Source: Euleptes europaea (taxonomy: Eukaryota > Chordata > Lepidosauria > Squamata > Sphaerodactylidae). From it: a stretch of DNA of 64,000 nt. Positions 34,471 through 45,923 of this stretch are shown piece by piece. The stretch lies in assembly GCF_029931775.1 (NCBI RefSeq), contig NC_079318.1:24318159-24382158 (forward strand). Reading direction: 5' to 3'. Both the position numbers and the translations under genes were made by a program. The notes under the pieces are model-generated. The model saw only the letters and a program-made list of their open reading frames with translations. It searched no databases and was not told the origin of the DNA. How positions within the stretch are numbered: position 1 is the first letter of the stretch; each line of letters opens with the position of its first letter.

Positions 34471-34887
34471 TTTGCAGTTTTCCCCACTCCTGTACAGTTT
34501 TAGCCCACCCTTACTTCAAGAAGCTCAGCTAATGTTTTTCCTTAAAGTTGGATACATTCACCAGTGGAAGAGGGAGGGTTTCTATCACTGCCCACCTCAC
34601 TTTGTTCCCAGTGTTCCTGACTATCCCCAGGAGAAGACTTTCATAGAACTTGCTGGGTTGCAATGGAAGAGGGAGGGAGGAAAGTAATTCTCTGCTGGTG
34701 GAAGTGCCTTTCATCAGTGGAAAATGACCTTTTGATCCAACCCATTGTTTTATCCATCTAATATAACTGTAATTTTTTTCTCATTTTATATGTGAATTAT
34801 TGTTCACCATCTTCGGTCTGCATGTACTAAAAAAGGAGAATTTTCCACCTCAGAGTTAAATGAACAAACAAAAATGTATTCACACAG

Positions 34888-35192
34888 AGCCAGTGTGGTG
34901 TAGTGGTTAAGAGCGGTGGACTCTAATCTGGAGAACCGGGTTTGATTCCCCACTCCTCCACATGAGCAGCAGGCTCTACTCTAGTTAACTGGGTTGGTTT
35001 CCCCACTCCTCCACATGCAGCATGCTGGGTGACCCTGGGCCAGTCACATTCCTCTCCGAACTATCTCAGTCCCACCTACCTCACAAGGTGTCTGTGGGGG
35101 GAGAGGAAGGGAAGGAGATTGTGAGCTGGTTTGATTCTCCTTTAAAAAGGTAGAGAAAATCGGCATCTAAAAACCAACTCTTCTTCTTCTCA
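34888..35192 (+). repeat. tRNA-derived SINE (type 1)
   Basis: AGCCAGTGTGGTGTAGTGG, GGGTTTGATTCCCC, CATCTAAAAACCAACTC and a (CTT)n tail. Confidence 0.92.
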
Positions 35193-35880
35193 GTCTATTG
35201 TGATCAGCACCAGTTTAGACAATTTAGAGACAGATTACCCAGCACAACTAGTCAGTCTCCAGTATCAATGACTTTTAAAGTCTACAAACAACACTAACGC
35301 ACATAATTTTTTTGCATTTTCCATGGCAAATAGTAATAAATTTACATTTTGTTAGGGGACAAGAACAGTGACCGGCAAAATAAATCCTGTGGCTTCTCTC
35401 AGCATTTATAATTCAACAGATTGAAAATCCCTGCTTTTTTTCCAGAGATGTCAGAAATAGCAGAATGAATGCCCTGCCCTGGAGCAAGACACTTGATAAG
35501 CATCTTCTTCTCAGAAGAGAAGGCAAATACATATCCATTTCCAATTAAATATTCCTCTAAGCAATTATGCTGATCAAATACATGAATAAGAGATGAGCTT
35601 GTAAATGATAGGCACAGTTAATTTCATTCAGCTGGTGGTTATAGCACTACTTCGATAAGCACTTAATATGTCATTTCAAGCTTCAATGAGAAATATAAAT
35701 ACAATTAATATAGTCAAACAAGGAAGCCTTATGTGCATACAAGATGTTTCTGCTACTGATCAACCGAAAATTGTAATAATGGAGGTCATTTGCCTCCAGC
35801 GTTATTAAACCATGTTGGCACTGGGCTTTTCCTTGACTTATTGCTGTTCATTCAGAATTTTAGTCCTCCCAAAATCTCAC
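35193..35880. other. Unique AT-rich block, candidate conserved non-coding element
   Basis: No repeat signature for nearly 700 bp. It is rich in ATTA/TAAT, CAATTA and GATAAG motifs typical of developmental enhancers. Conservation cannot be seen from one sequence. Confidence 0.3.
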
Positions 35881-36414
35881 ATCATCATCCTGTATCTAAT
35901 GCTGAACCTGGCCCCTGTGCAGACTAATAGACCAAGAGAAGGGGGCCAGGTTCATAAAGGGGGTATTCTTCTGAAGACCTGAGGGACTCCCCAGGCGAGC
36001 AGAAAAATGAGACCCCGCCTCAAAACAAGGCATGTCTACACTTGCACAGACAACATAAACTGACTGCATGGAGAGGAAGGTGAGGAGTCAACTGAACAGA
36101 GCTGCTGGAGAGCCCACTGCTGATGCCAGCCACACCTCTCCTCTGCAATCAGGCAAGGAGAAGCAGGAGCTGCTGCTGCTACCAGTCTCATCACCACCAC
36201 CTTTCCTCTGTGTGCTGAAGAAGAGGACCGGGAGCCAGAGCCGCTGTCACCACCCCCTGCTGCAGAGGTAGCAGCACCAGAAAACCCCCAAAACAGAGAG
36301 CAAAGGAGGACTGCCAAGGGAGACGGTTGAGAGGGAGCTGCTGACACAAGAACCAGCTAGGCTGAGTCGGCAGCTCTGCAGGTAAGAGGGGGAGCTGCTG
36401 CCACTCCCCACCAT

Positions 36415-36815
36415 CATAGAATCATAGTTTGAAGGGACCCCCAGGGTCATCTAGTCCAACCCCCTGCACAATGCATGAAATTCACAACCACCTCCCCCCA
36501 CACCCCCAGTGACCCCCACTACATGCCCAGATGACCAAGATGCCCTCCCTCTCATCATCTGCTTAAGGTTATAGAATCAGCATTGCTGACAGATGGCCAT
36601 CTAACCTCTTCTTAAAAACCTCCAGGGAAGGAGAGCTCACCACCTCACGAGGAAGCCTGTTCCACTGAGGAACCGCTCTGTTAGAAAATTCTTCCTAATG
36701 TCTAGACGGAAACTCTTTTGATTTAATTTCAACCCGTTGTTTCTGGTCCGACCTTCTGGGGCAACAGAAAACAACTCAGCACCCTCCTCTATGTGACACC
36801 CCTTCAAGTTCATCG
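36415..36815 (-). mobile_element. CR1 LINE 3' end
   Basis: In plus orientation: GGGTCATCTAGTCCAACCCC, CTGCACAATGCATGAAATTC, ACCTCTTCTTAAAAACCTCC, TTAGAAAATTCTTCCTAATG. Same as the tail of the longer CR1 at 56800-57775, so the coding strand is minus. Confidence 0.9.
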
Positions 36816-37931
36816 CAGGCTGAGCAGTGGGCAGGAAGGCAGAGGAGGGGGAGGGGACACCCCCCCCATGAGTCTTGCAGGTTCCCCACTTGTTAATATA
36901 TAATAGACAAAACTTTCCATGCTGGATCAGGTCAAGATCTCCCTAGTCCACCATCCAATTTCCATCAGCTAGCCTCTAGAACCTCACATTCAGGACATCA
37001 TGGTGTTACCCATCCCATTATTTATCCTCAGCATCGATATTCCGCAGAAGATTCCTTCTGAAATGGGAAGTTCCACTGAGATGTTCAAAAGAAAGTAGGC
37101 AGACATAACACAGATTACCTGCTCCTCCCCACAGCATTTGTGAGCTATATATGCTGTGGACTATGGAAAAAGTAAAGATCAGTATGCCTGTACATTTTTT
37201 GTTGTAGAAAATAGAGTACCCACATTTTCTACAACTAACTTACTAGTACCATTGATATCATTTTTGTACATTTTTTGTGGCAATAATATGCAATACATAG
37301 CACAAAATGCTAGTTACTGTAGCATTCTATTGGATGTTTGAGCAAACCAGAAGCTTGGATGATTAGCACAACCCTCCACCGGTATTTTGGAAGACTCGAC
37401 TTTTTACTAAATAGTCATATATTGCAGCACCTGCTGCAAATGTTTGCAACCATGCACATTTCATTTGTATTTCAAATCAAAACCTACTGATTGCTTATAA
37501 AGCTGTTTTATAACTGAAACACAGTCTACTCTGACAGTCAGCAGATTGCCAAGGGATTTTTTTCCTGGCCTTGCTAGCTAAGAATCTTTTAACTAGAGCT
37601 GATGGATATTAAACCTGAGATCTTAAACCTGTAAAGTATGTGCTTCAACAACACATTTTTTTAAATCCCATCTTTTCCCTAGAGCTGTGTACCCACCTCC
37701 GTTCTTTCCTCCTAAGAAGCAGCTTAGATTAGAAATGAGTGACTCAGTGAGCTTCATGGTTGAGGGGGTATTTGGACAATGGTCTTCCTGTGCCTAATTC
37801 CCCACACTAACCACTACACAACACTGGCCTTCCCTAAATAAAATTGAGGGACACTTCTCCATTAAATGTAACCCAAGTCGCAGTTCAAAACTCAAGCCTG
37901 CACGTCACTATTGTATCATTTTCACCTGATT
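36816..37931. other. No gene seen
   Basis: AT-rich. A weak old SINE trace (CACACTAACCACTACACAAC) occurs at about 37802-37821. Nothing else recognised. Confidence 0.4.
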
Positions 37932-40108
37932 TTTATTCAAAGGGGATGGTTCTTACATGCATATAGATTTAACAAAACAAAGCAAATTCTGAAATTTTCA
38001 GGGAGCGCGTTTTAATCCACATTTGTCTGTGTTAAAACACAAAGACTGTCCACAAATTTAAACTTATATCACTGGTCTTGTTCAGAGATAATTTGGCCTC
38101 CATATATTTTCAGACACATTAGTAGAAACAGAAACTACTGAACACCAAGAATATACAGAGTTGCTCAGATACTCATAAGAGCTCTACAAACAACTCTTGG
38201 GAGATCCACCTGCAGAAACCTAATAAGTAAGAGATGAGGAGCTTGACTATTAATTGAAAGACAGTTGCTTAGGTCTGCTGAGATGGCAGGATAAGCATTC
38301 CTAGGGAAGACATTTTCTTCAGCATATACAAGAGATGTGCAACAGCTACAAACTGTAAACCGCATCTGCTGCTGTAACTTCCTTTGGTGTTAATGTCTAC
38401 AAGCTATCAGTGCATACTATGGTGAACCCCATCCCCTAAAGCATTTTCCTCACCAGCATTTTCCTCACCAGCCTTTGGAAGGCAACAATGAGCAAATCCA
38501 GTTACTCGAGCAGACATGGCTGCTACCCAGCCCCTCTCACAAAGAGGCAAAACTACCTTGTGTACAAGGTGTACCTTGACCAACAACAGTATGCATTATA
38601 CCACGCTGCTGCCTAGACCAAATATTTTTGGAGTGTGGCGAGATTTTCCGGTGCCTTTCTTCCATGAAAGTGAATGTCATGAACGCTCTCGAGATTATGC
38701 TTACTTTAACTGCAGTCAGTTGTCAAGCAATAGAGGCAACGGATTTCCTCTGTATCTAAAGACTGTGACAGTGAAATAAAGCCTTTAATACAACCCTCAC
38801 AAGTTGGTGTATACTTAATGAACCATACTGCCTATCAAAAGACCCTTATAACCATCTGAGCCCCGCCTACTTTAGCAAAAAAAAAAAAACCCTATGCCCA
38901 CATTATACCCAATTGCACCATATGCAGAGCTAGACAGGACTGTTACAGTTAGGCCTATGTTACAGTCCTTACCAGGCTGCTGCTCCTTCATCCTATGCAT
39001 GCCTCCCCTCCCACAAACGCCCAATTCCCATTTGTGGTGACCCAAAAACTCCTTGATACTTATGCAGTGTTGCTTTTCAACCAGTCGTGCCCTTCTCTTG
39101 ATTATACATTGGGAGAGTTTCACATCATGAAATCTGTTCCAGGGGTTCATGCAACTGGCTGATCCAGCAATGTGTAAAACTCTGCTTCATTTATGTTCCC
39201 ACTGATAATGTCAGCAGGTAGCAAATCTGTGCAAGTTATATGCCTGCCCCTCGATTCATACCACTGGTTGCTGTCCACAGAAGGTTTGTGTGCATGCCAG
39301 GAAATGATATGCACAGTCATACGCTCTGAAGCTTCTGGCACAGCAGTTTCCCACAGCCTATCAAGCATGCATATTTTTAAAGTGAAGAACACCTCTTTAC
39401 ATATTTGGTTGCAGGAAGCACTGTTGCAAAATCCCCATGTCCCCACATTTGCCCTGTGCACACTGCTCCTTTGGTAGTCTGTATGTTATCTGCAGCCATC
39501 GCACTCCTCTGCCTCCAATCAGTCAGAAAATATATACGCAGTCCATTACAAACTTATCAGTATTTGTCTTAGCTAAGGATCTGCAAAATCACTGGAACTG
39601 CTATTAGTAAGACAGTGAATCCCTCCCCTCACAACCTTCTCTCAAGATATCAGAGACAGAATTCTGCACATTATTTTTGTTTTCTGAGAAACAGCTTCCT
39701 GTTCAGAAATCCAATAATAGAACTGTTGTGCTCACCCCATCATTTGTACTCTTGCAGAACCAGCTAATACTTGTTAGAGGTTACGCTTTGTCATACTCAT
39801 TATGTTTAAATATGCCACTCATTTTTGGATCATAATATGTTATGTCACTAGGTGACTTCCTTAATCTAAAATTTCACAAGAGGACCTTCAGAGGAAATGG
39901 GCTACATGTAGTTTATCCAACTACATTCCTAGTTATATCAACCCCTCCTCTTTTTCTTTGCCTTCTAAGTTATTTGCAAGGCATAATTAGCCAAAGGGGA
40001 TTGTGGTGCGGTCAGAAATTTGAAAAAGGTTATAGACATGCATGTATATAAACATGTATTCTGTATATACACAATCTTTTGTAAGAAAAGACCCAAGGCG
40101 TTAAAACG
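37932..40108 (-). other. Candidate EXOC8 3' UTR
   Basis: No repeat family or coding sequence was recognised in this stretch. The first minus-strand AATAAA downstream of the stop reads across 37937-37932, about 2.2 kb away; an ATTAAA occurs at 38789-38784. A UTR of 1.3-2.2 kb is plausible, but nothing here proves its end. Confidence 0.35.
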
Positions 40109-40717
40109 TCAGACCACAGAGGTAGTACTTTCAGGATTAATACGCATCAGTCTTGAAGCATTCCTCAGATCTTGCAGTTGCTTAGCTGGCTTTCCAACCC
40201 CTTCTTCAAATCTCTTCTCCACTACAGGAAGGACAGTTTCGTAAAGGAAAGATGCATTCTGCCTGATGAAGGCTTTCTTCTCAGGGTCCTGTTCGCACCG
40301 TAAACTATAGTCAACATGCTGGACAGCTACAAGGATAATCTCCAACAGGCTTTCCAGCAGGACCATGTGCAATTCTGGGAAGTACAGTTTGAGTGCTTCC
40401 TCCAAGAAAGCCATGGTCTGTTTGGTGAAGGCCACCACGGTGTAGCTAAGATTCACCCAGCAGTCGTCGCCGGTGTACTGGTCAAAACTGGTCACGCCGC
40501 AGCTCCGCATCTCCTCCCTAAGCTTCCCTAAAGCCTCCGGGGTCATCAGGTTCATTCTCCGCCACATCTCCTCAGAGTTACGGTGCTTTGTGGCCTCGAT
40601 GATGATATCCTTGTAGCTCTGCAAAGCGCCTTTGATATCCTTCACAAGCAGGGTGTGGATGATGAAGGTCAGATCCAGGCCAATCTCGCTGAGCTGTTTG
40701 CAGTGTTCCTTTGCCAC
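40109..40717 (-). CDS. EXOC8: EXOC8 coding exon 2
   Basis: The acceptor TTGTTCTTGTAG precedes GTGGCAAAGG. The exon encodes 202 residues from VAKEHCK to STTSVV and the stop. The junction K|V is phase 0 and restores the continuous mammalian sequence CVKVAKEH. Confidence 0.95.
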   Translation of the reverse strand: MAKEHCKQLSEIGLDLTFIIHTLLVKDIKGALQSYKDIIIEATKHRNSEEMWRRMNLMTPEALGKLREEMRSCGVTSFDQYTGDDCWVNLSYTVVAFTKQTMAFLEEALKLYFPELHMVLLESLLEIILVAVQHVDYSLRCEQDPEKKAFIRQNASFLYETVLPVVEKRFEEGVGKPAKQLQDLRNASRLMRINPESTTSVV

Positions 40718-43700
40718 CTACAAGAACAAATGATACTGTTAACTACCCCACAGCTTGAGGAGGTTACACCAAAGAGAGCCATTGCAACGCTCTAAAAGGT
40801 GGATAATTAGCATCCCTTTATGCATTGAAGGAAAAACAATACATTGAGCAAGATGTTTTTTAAAAGTTGTCAATTTCTACTTTTTAATAAAGTGAGTGGC
40901 TGCATGGATAATTTTGGAAACATCTAGTTATATCGGCAATTTTCTTTCCCCCTATCCCCCTTCTCCATTCAGTGAAGGCTTCCTTGGATTTTTTAAAAAG
41001 CCTACACAGTCATCCTTCAAGGAAATTCTACATTAACCCTGCAATCTGCCACATTTTTTTGGCCCCACATGAGTAGCAATAATTTTCAGGAAGGCTCCCA
41101 ATGGCAAACTTCCTCTTGCATGAAGCTAGAGCCAAAAAAAGAGCATGGAAGAGGGAGAGAATCGTATCTAACATTCACATCTTGGTTCTGTGTCAGGCAC
41201 ACAGCTAAATCATGGATGCTACATATATTTCTGTATACATTCTCAATCTTCACAGAGGCTTCTCGGCCACCAAAAATAAAATAAAAGGAATTTAACGTAT
41301 AAAAGAAGGAAAATGCCCCCATTGAAAACAGCGAGACTGTTGGCTACTGTCGTGGCTACTGTCGTGGCTACACCACTGCCGGAAGGAGCATTCCCAGGGT
41401 GAAAGGGGTTAGGAAACTACCGAAAGGCAGCTCTGCCCCAGGAACGCCCTGAGAACGCCTCCCAGGACGCCAGCACAGGGACTTGCGCCACTGGAATGCT
41501 GCCATGAGGCAGCACCTTGCACCCGAGCCGCAGCGTGGTGTCCCAGCGCTGGCGTGGAAGCTACTCTTGATGGCATAAGTGCCCCTTATCATGGATTAAA
41601 TGGGCACTTATGCGGGCACGAGGACACGACAACTCCTAAGGAGCTTGGGGGGGGGCCTTCAGGATTGCAGCCATAAAGTTAACTAGGATTAAGCCCCATT
41701 AAAACTAAGTGCACAATTTACTTGTGATTGCTTGTCCTATCGTTTTCAACTAACTTCAGGTTGGACAAGGGCCACACGCTCTATTAGAAAACCTGATAAT
41801 AAATACCACTAGGAAAGGAATAAAGTGGTCCAAACTCAGCAATTATTTACACCACAGCTGCCATTCTGGCTAGGAGCAAAAAACAACCAAGCAAAACACA
41901 GCCCAGATTCTACTGCACCATGCAACGGCAACAGGAGTGCCCTCTCTCAGCAGCAGTATAAGAGCTATCATGGCAGCTGCTTTCCTCCCAGAAGTGTTGA
42001 TTTTATCAGATTCCTGCTGCAGTTGCTGCCACATACCCTGCTGGGCTGTAGTTGACAAAGGCAAGAAGCAGCAAGGGAAACAATTTAGCAACCACTCCCC
42101 ATCCACATTCCCACAACTCCTGCCACTTCCTGCCCTTGCTTCTAGGCAGCACAGATACTATTGTGTAGGTCACAAAAATGTACAGCAGCCGAAGATCAAA
42201 GTAGGTGACTGCCAAAAGAATCACACCCTGACCCCCAAAGGCTAGTGTAAAAAAAAAAGTCTCTTCTAACAGTTGTGCTGCCCAGGAAAAGTGCTAGGTC
42301 ATCTTCCTAGCAGAGTGCTCCTTTCCTGTTTGGGGGAAGTGGTGATCACCCAGCCAGATCCTGGGGCTTATACTAGGCACCAAAGAAGATAAGACTACCT
42401 GATTTCTCTCTCTTTGGGCGGGGGCTATGGCTCAGTGGAAGAGCCTCTGCTCTGCATGTAGAAGGTCCCCAGTTCAATTCCTAACATCTCCAGTTAAAAG
42501 GCAGCAGGTGATGTGAACGTCCTCTGCCTGAAAGCATGGAGAACTGCTTCCAGGCTGAGTAGACAATACTGATCTTGATGGATCAAGGGTCTGATTCAGT
42601 ATAAGGCAGTTTCACATGTGCTTCTTTCACTACTAAGGGACACTGGCCAGGCAATTTTCTTCATCCATGGAAAGAGAACTGTCCAGACATGTTATAAGCA
42701 CTGCAATTCGTCCTGCCTGTAGTACAGCTCCTAATAATGTGAGCCATATTAGCAAATGTGACAAATAAAAGATAAACAGTTGGGATTGCTGTACAGCCAC
42801 AACAGGCAGTGGAACCGAGTCCCTGTTCCCATCACTACTTGCTCCGGGTGGTGGAAGAAGATAACTCTGATATCCTCACTCATTTCTTTGCCCAATATAG
42901 ACTGTCCTTTCCTGCAAGCGAGGACCTGTAACAACAGGACCTGTAGCAACAGCAAAAGCTCCATCCTCCACCAGCAAAGATGAAGTGATGACCCATATGC
43001 TTATCTATTTAAATATAGAATATCCTATCCTAGAACATCACTAAATAATTAACTGGTTTTCTCCCCTTCATGTTTGATTATATTCTATGGAAAGTTAAAC
43101 AAGTTTTAATAACGGCTTAGGAAGACTTTGGAGGATGTGTGACTGAGTTTGAAGAAAAAGAGTTGGTTTTTATATGCCGACTTTCTCTACCACTCAAGGG
43201 AGAATCAAACCGGCTTACAATCACCTTCCCTTCCCCTCCCCACAACAGGCACCCTGTGAGGTAGGTCGGGCTGAGAAAGTGTGACCAGCCCAAGGTCACC
43301 CAGCTGGCTTCGTGTGTAGGAGTGGGGAAACAAATCCAGTTCACCAGATTAGCCTCCGCCGCCCATGTGGAGGAGAGGGGAATCAAACCCGGTTCTCCAC
43401 CACTCCAAACCACCGTTCTTAACCACTACACCACACCACGTTTGGCATACAGATGTAGCACCTTTTTCTTTTCCCCTTTTGAATTCCTAGTTTCCTCTTA
43501 CCTTTACACACTCAGCAGCAGTGGATAAGCTTTCCTTACTGTCAAACACCTGCTTACTGAAGGCATCCACAAACATCCTCATAGCGGACCGGGCCCAGAC
43601 AACAAAAGCAGAATAGCACCCGCTGTTGCCAGAGAAGTCTGTTTCAAACTCTCTGGCAGTCTCCAACAGGCTGGTAAAGAAGACATGGCAGAGCTTGTGA

Positions 43701-45043
43701 ATGTACAGCAGAGTGGCGCCTTCAATGCGTAACTGTCGGATGGCTGTGTGGACAGCAGCTTCTCTGTTCCTCAAGAAAAGTTCACATGCCTTGGTTGACT
43801 GACCCAAGCGGATGAGCTGGGAAACAGCCCGCCGTGTAGCTCTGGGCCCGCCTCGCAGAGACCTATCCGGAGACAGCTCAAACACCAGCACGTCCGTGAG
43901 CTGCCGGATTCTTTCGTCCACTTTGGCTCTTAAGTCCCTGACTAGCTGTGTCACACGCTTCTCTCCCAGATACTCATTCAGCTTATCCAACAAGTCAACG
44001 GCTCCTTCAAAGTCTCTCTGAGCGATGCAGACATCTAGATCTTCAGGCAACTCCTGAATCCATTCTAGAGACAGATCCACCATCTCTTCTTCTGGAGTTG
44101 CCTCCTCTTCCTCATCCACCTCAAAAGGATTGGTGGCCTCTGGTAGAGTTGGGGGAGGAGCCCGTGAGGGGGCCTCCTGTTCCAGCCTTCGCTTCTCACT
44201 GAGGACACGATTCCTCTTGGTCTCCTCCAACACTTCCAGCCACTCTTTCTTGATCTTGGCGTTCTCAGCTTGGAAGATGCGGCTTTCGGGGAACATAAGC
44301 AATTTGAACATGTCCTTCATAGGCGGATTGTCCTTCACGTTGACCACCGCCAGGCCATCAAGCGGGTACAGGGCATCGTAGCGGTAAGCGCCGCGCCGGT
44401 TGGGCAGCCAGGCCGCCACCAGCAGGCAGTCGTTCATCAGGAAGGCATGCACCCTCTGCACCTGGACCATATGGTCCGCATCGTACTCCACGAGGTCACC
44501 GTTGTAGACCAGGTACTTGCCGGGGCTCTCGGGGAGCAGGTCCCGGCAGCCCTCCACCTTCTCCAGGAGGGTCGTGAGGGTCCGCTGCCGGCCCTCCTCG
44601 CTCGCAGCGGCGTCCTTGGCCGAGAGGGGCAGGAAAGGGTTGGCGTGGGGGTCGGCGGCCGCGCGCCGGGCGCCCCCCAGGGCGGGGTCGTCGCGGTCGG
44701 CGGTGCTGGCCTGCTGCAGGAGGGCCTGGGCGACGGCCTCCATGATGCCCTTCTGCTCGGTGAGGATGTGGCTGAGCTGGTACATCTCGCTCTCCAGGTA
44801 GCTGATCTCGCGGGCCGTCTCGATGAACTGCCGGTAGTTCTGGTAGACGTTGCGCTTGAGGCTCTGCGCCGTCTCCTCGCTCAGCGCCTGGATGCGCTGC
44901 CGGTGCTCCTGCAGGTCCCGGTCGCCGTCCGACTGCTGGGAGAGGACCTTCACGTACTCCTCGGCCGCGTAGCTGCCGGACTCCAGCTGCCGCCTCAGCC
45001 GGCTCCCGCCCACCGCCGCCACCTCGCCCAGACACAGCGCCAT
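40109..45043 (-). CDS. EXOC8: EXOC8 (Exo84), exocyst complex subunit, two exons, 716 aa
   Basis: Joining 45043-43502 and 40717-40109 gives 716 codons (I recall 725 aa in human). EXOC8 is a subunit of the octameric exocyst that tethers secretory vesicles to the plasma membrane, and its PH-like domain is the known RalA-binding region. The N terminus has the helical block DRDLQEHRQRIQAL followed by NVYQNYRQFIETAREISYLE. After a variable linker (about 105-150) comes a PH-type domain (about 174-275, from KYLVYNGDLVEYDAD to EWLEVLEETK), an acidic stretch, and the Exo84 C-terminal helical region starting near DLSLEWIQELPEDLD. The end NPESTTSVV matches human exactly. The start MALCLGE was chosen because homology begins there; the frame is open for 25 more codons upstream. 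It is divergent from SPRTN across an 880-bp shared promoter. Confidence 0.96.
41320..41650. repeat. GC-rich repeat in the EXOC8 intron, with hairpin
   Basis: Starts CCCATTGAAAACAGCGAG like the repeat at 5936-6300. Contains a hairpin at 41573-41613 with 12-bp arms GCATAAGTGCCC / GGGCACTTATGC. Confidence 0.6.
42417..42620 (+). repeat. tRNA-derived SINE (type 2)
   Basis: GGCTATGGCTCAGTGG (A box), CAGTTCAATTCCTAACATCT (B box), AGTTAAAAGGCAGCAGGTGA and CTGATTCAGTATAAGGCAG. Confidence 0.9.
43151..43440 (-). repeat. tRNA-derived SINE (type 1)
   Basis: Begins with the reverse tail (GAGTTGGTTTTTATATGCCG) and ends with the reverse A box (TTAACCACTACACCACACCA). Confidence 0.92.
43502..45043 (-). CDS. 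EXOC8: EXOC8 coding exon 1
   Basis: This exon encodes 514 residues ending AECVK. The last codon AAG is followed by a strong donor, GTAAGAGG, after which the frame would stop within four codons. Confidence 0.95.
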
Positions 45044-45923
45044 GTCCGAGCCGGAACCAGCGACGCCGAGGAAGGCCGGCCTGACAAAACACCGCCGCTG
45101 CGCCTGCGCCGACAGCACGCCCGCGCCGGATAGGCTGTTGGGACAGAGCGGGAGCCTGATTGGGCAGCGACGTCAGGCGCGCACGCGCAATGCACGCTTT
45201 CCCCCCTTTTCGACACCGATGACGTATAGAACGACGGTTTAACCGGGTGGGCGCGTGCGTACAAAATTCATAGTGGAGGGACGACACCGCCACTGCGCCT
45301 GCGCCAACAGTACGCCCGCGCCGGATAGGCTGCGGGGCTGTTGGGACAGCGCGGGAGCCTGATTGGGCAGCGACGTTAGGCGCGCACGCGCAGTGCACGC
45401 TTTTCTCCCTTTTCGACACCGATGACGTATGGAACGACGGTTTAACTGGGCGGGCGCGTGCGTACAAAATTCATAGTGGAGGGACGTGCCCATGTGACAA
45501 AAAAAAGGACGGGAGGGAGGGGGAAGGAAACGGCGAGCGGAGGACCCCGGCGCTCGCCGCGCTTGCGCCAGGAGTTGAAACAGTACGCCTGCGCCGGGTA
45601 GGCTGTGGGGCTGTTTGGGCAGCGCGGGAGCCTGATTGGGCAACGAAGGAGGGCGAAGCTGCGCGACGTCGGGCGCGCACGCGCAATGCACACTTTCCCC
45701 CTTTTTCAACACCGGTGACGTATGGAACGACGGTTTAACTGGGCGGGCGCGTGCGTACAAACTTCATAGTGGAGGGACGTGCCCCTGTGACGAAAACGGA
45801 CGGGCGGAGAAAGGAAACGGCGAGCGGAGGACCCAGGCGCTCGCCGCGCATGCGCCCGGAGTTGATGGCGCCGTAGCGCGCGGTCGCTTCCTGGCGGGTC
45901 CGCAGCCCCCTTTCTCGAGGGCG
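45044..45923. promoter_or_regulatory. EXOC8/SPRTN bidirectional promoter
   Basis: The 880 bp between two divergent start codons is CpG-dense and has no TATA box. It carries reverse CCAAT boxes (GATTGG at 45158, 45361, 45634), CRE-like TGACGTAT (45220, 45423, 45716), NRF1-like GCGC-N-GCGC sites (for example GCGCATGCGC at 45846-45855) and an ETS-like TTCCTG before the SPRTN start. These are the usual parts of housekeeping bidirectional promoters. The head-to-head arrangement also exists in human. Confidence 0.8.
45091..45865 (+). repeat. Three tandem copies of the promoter unit
   Basis: Copy 1 (45091-45285), copy 2 (45286 to about 45579) and copy 3 (about 45580-45865) repeat the same order: CTGCGCCTGCGCC-like site, CCAAT box, GCGCACGCGCA, CRE-like site, GACGGTTTAAC, then GCGCGTGCGTACAAA and CATAGTGGAGGGACG. 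Copies 2 and 3 share a further ~90 bp (GGAAACGGCGAGCGGAGGAC) that copy 1 lacks. Periods are 203 bp and then 273-293 bp. Confidence 0.9.

Larger units (their letters stand above)
40718..43501 (-). other. EXOC8 intron (2784 bp)
   Basis: A GT-AG intron inside the EXOC8 coding region. It contains two SINEs of different families (42417-42620 and 43151-43440) and a GC-rich repeat with a hairpin (41320-41650). No other coding sequence is seen. The human gene is a single exon as I remember it. Confidence 0.9.

Noticed and set aside
44270-45133. 287-aa open frame on the plus strand across EXOC8 exon 1
   Set aside because: It is the antisense shadow of a GC-rich, strongly conserved EXOC8 exon; no family resemblance.
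45239-45760. Minus-strand frames with the repeated peptide start MYARARPVKPSFHTS
   Set aside because: They repeat only because the promoter unit is triplicated. They lie in the promoter and read through CpG-rich DNA with few stops.
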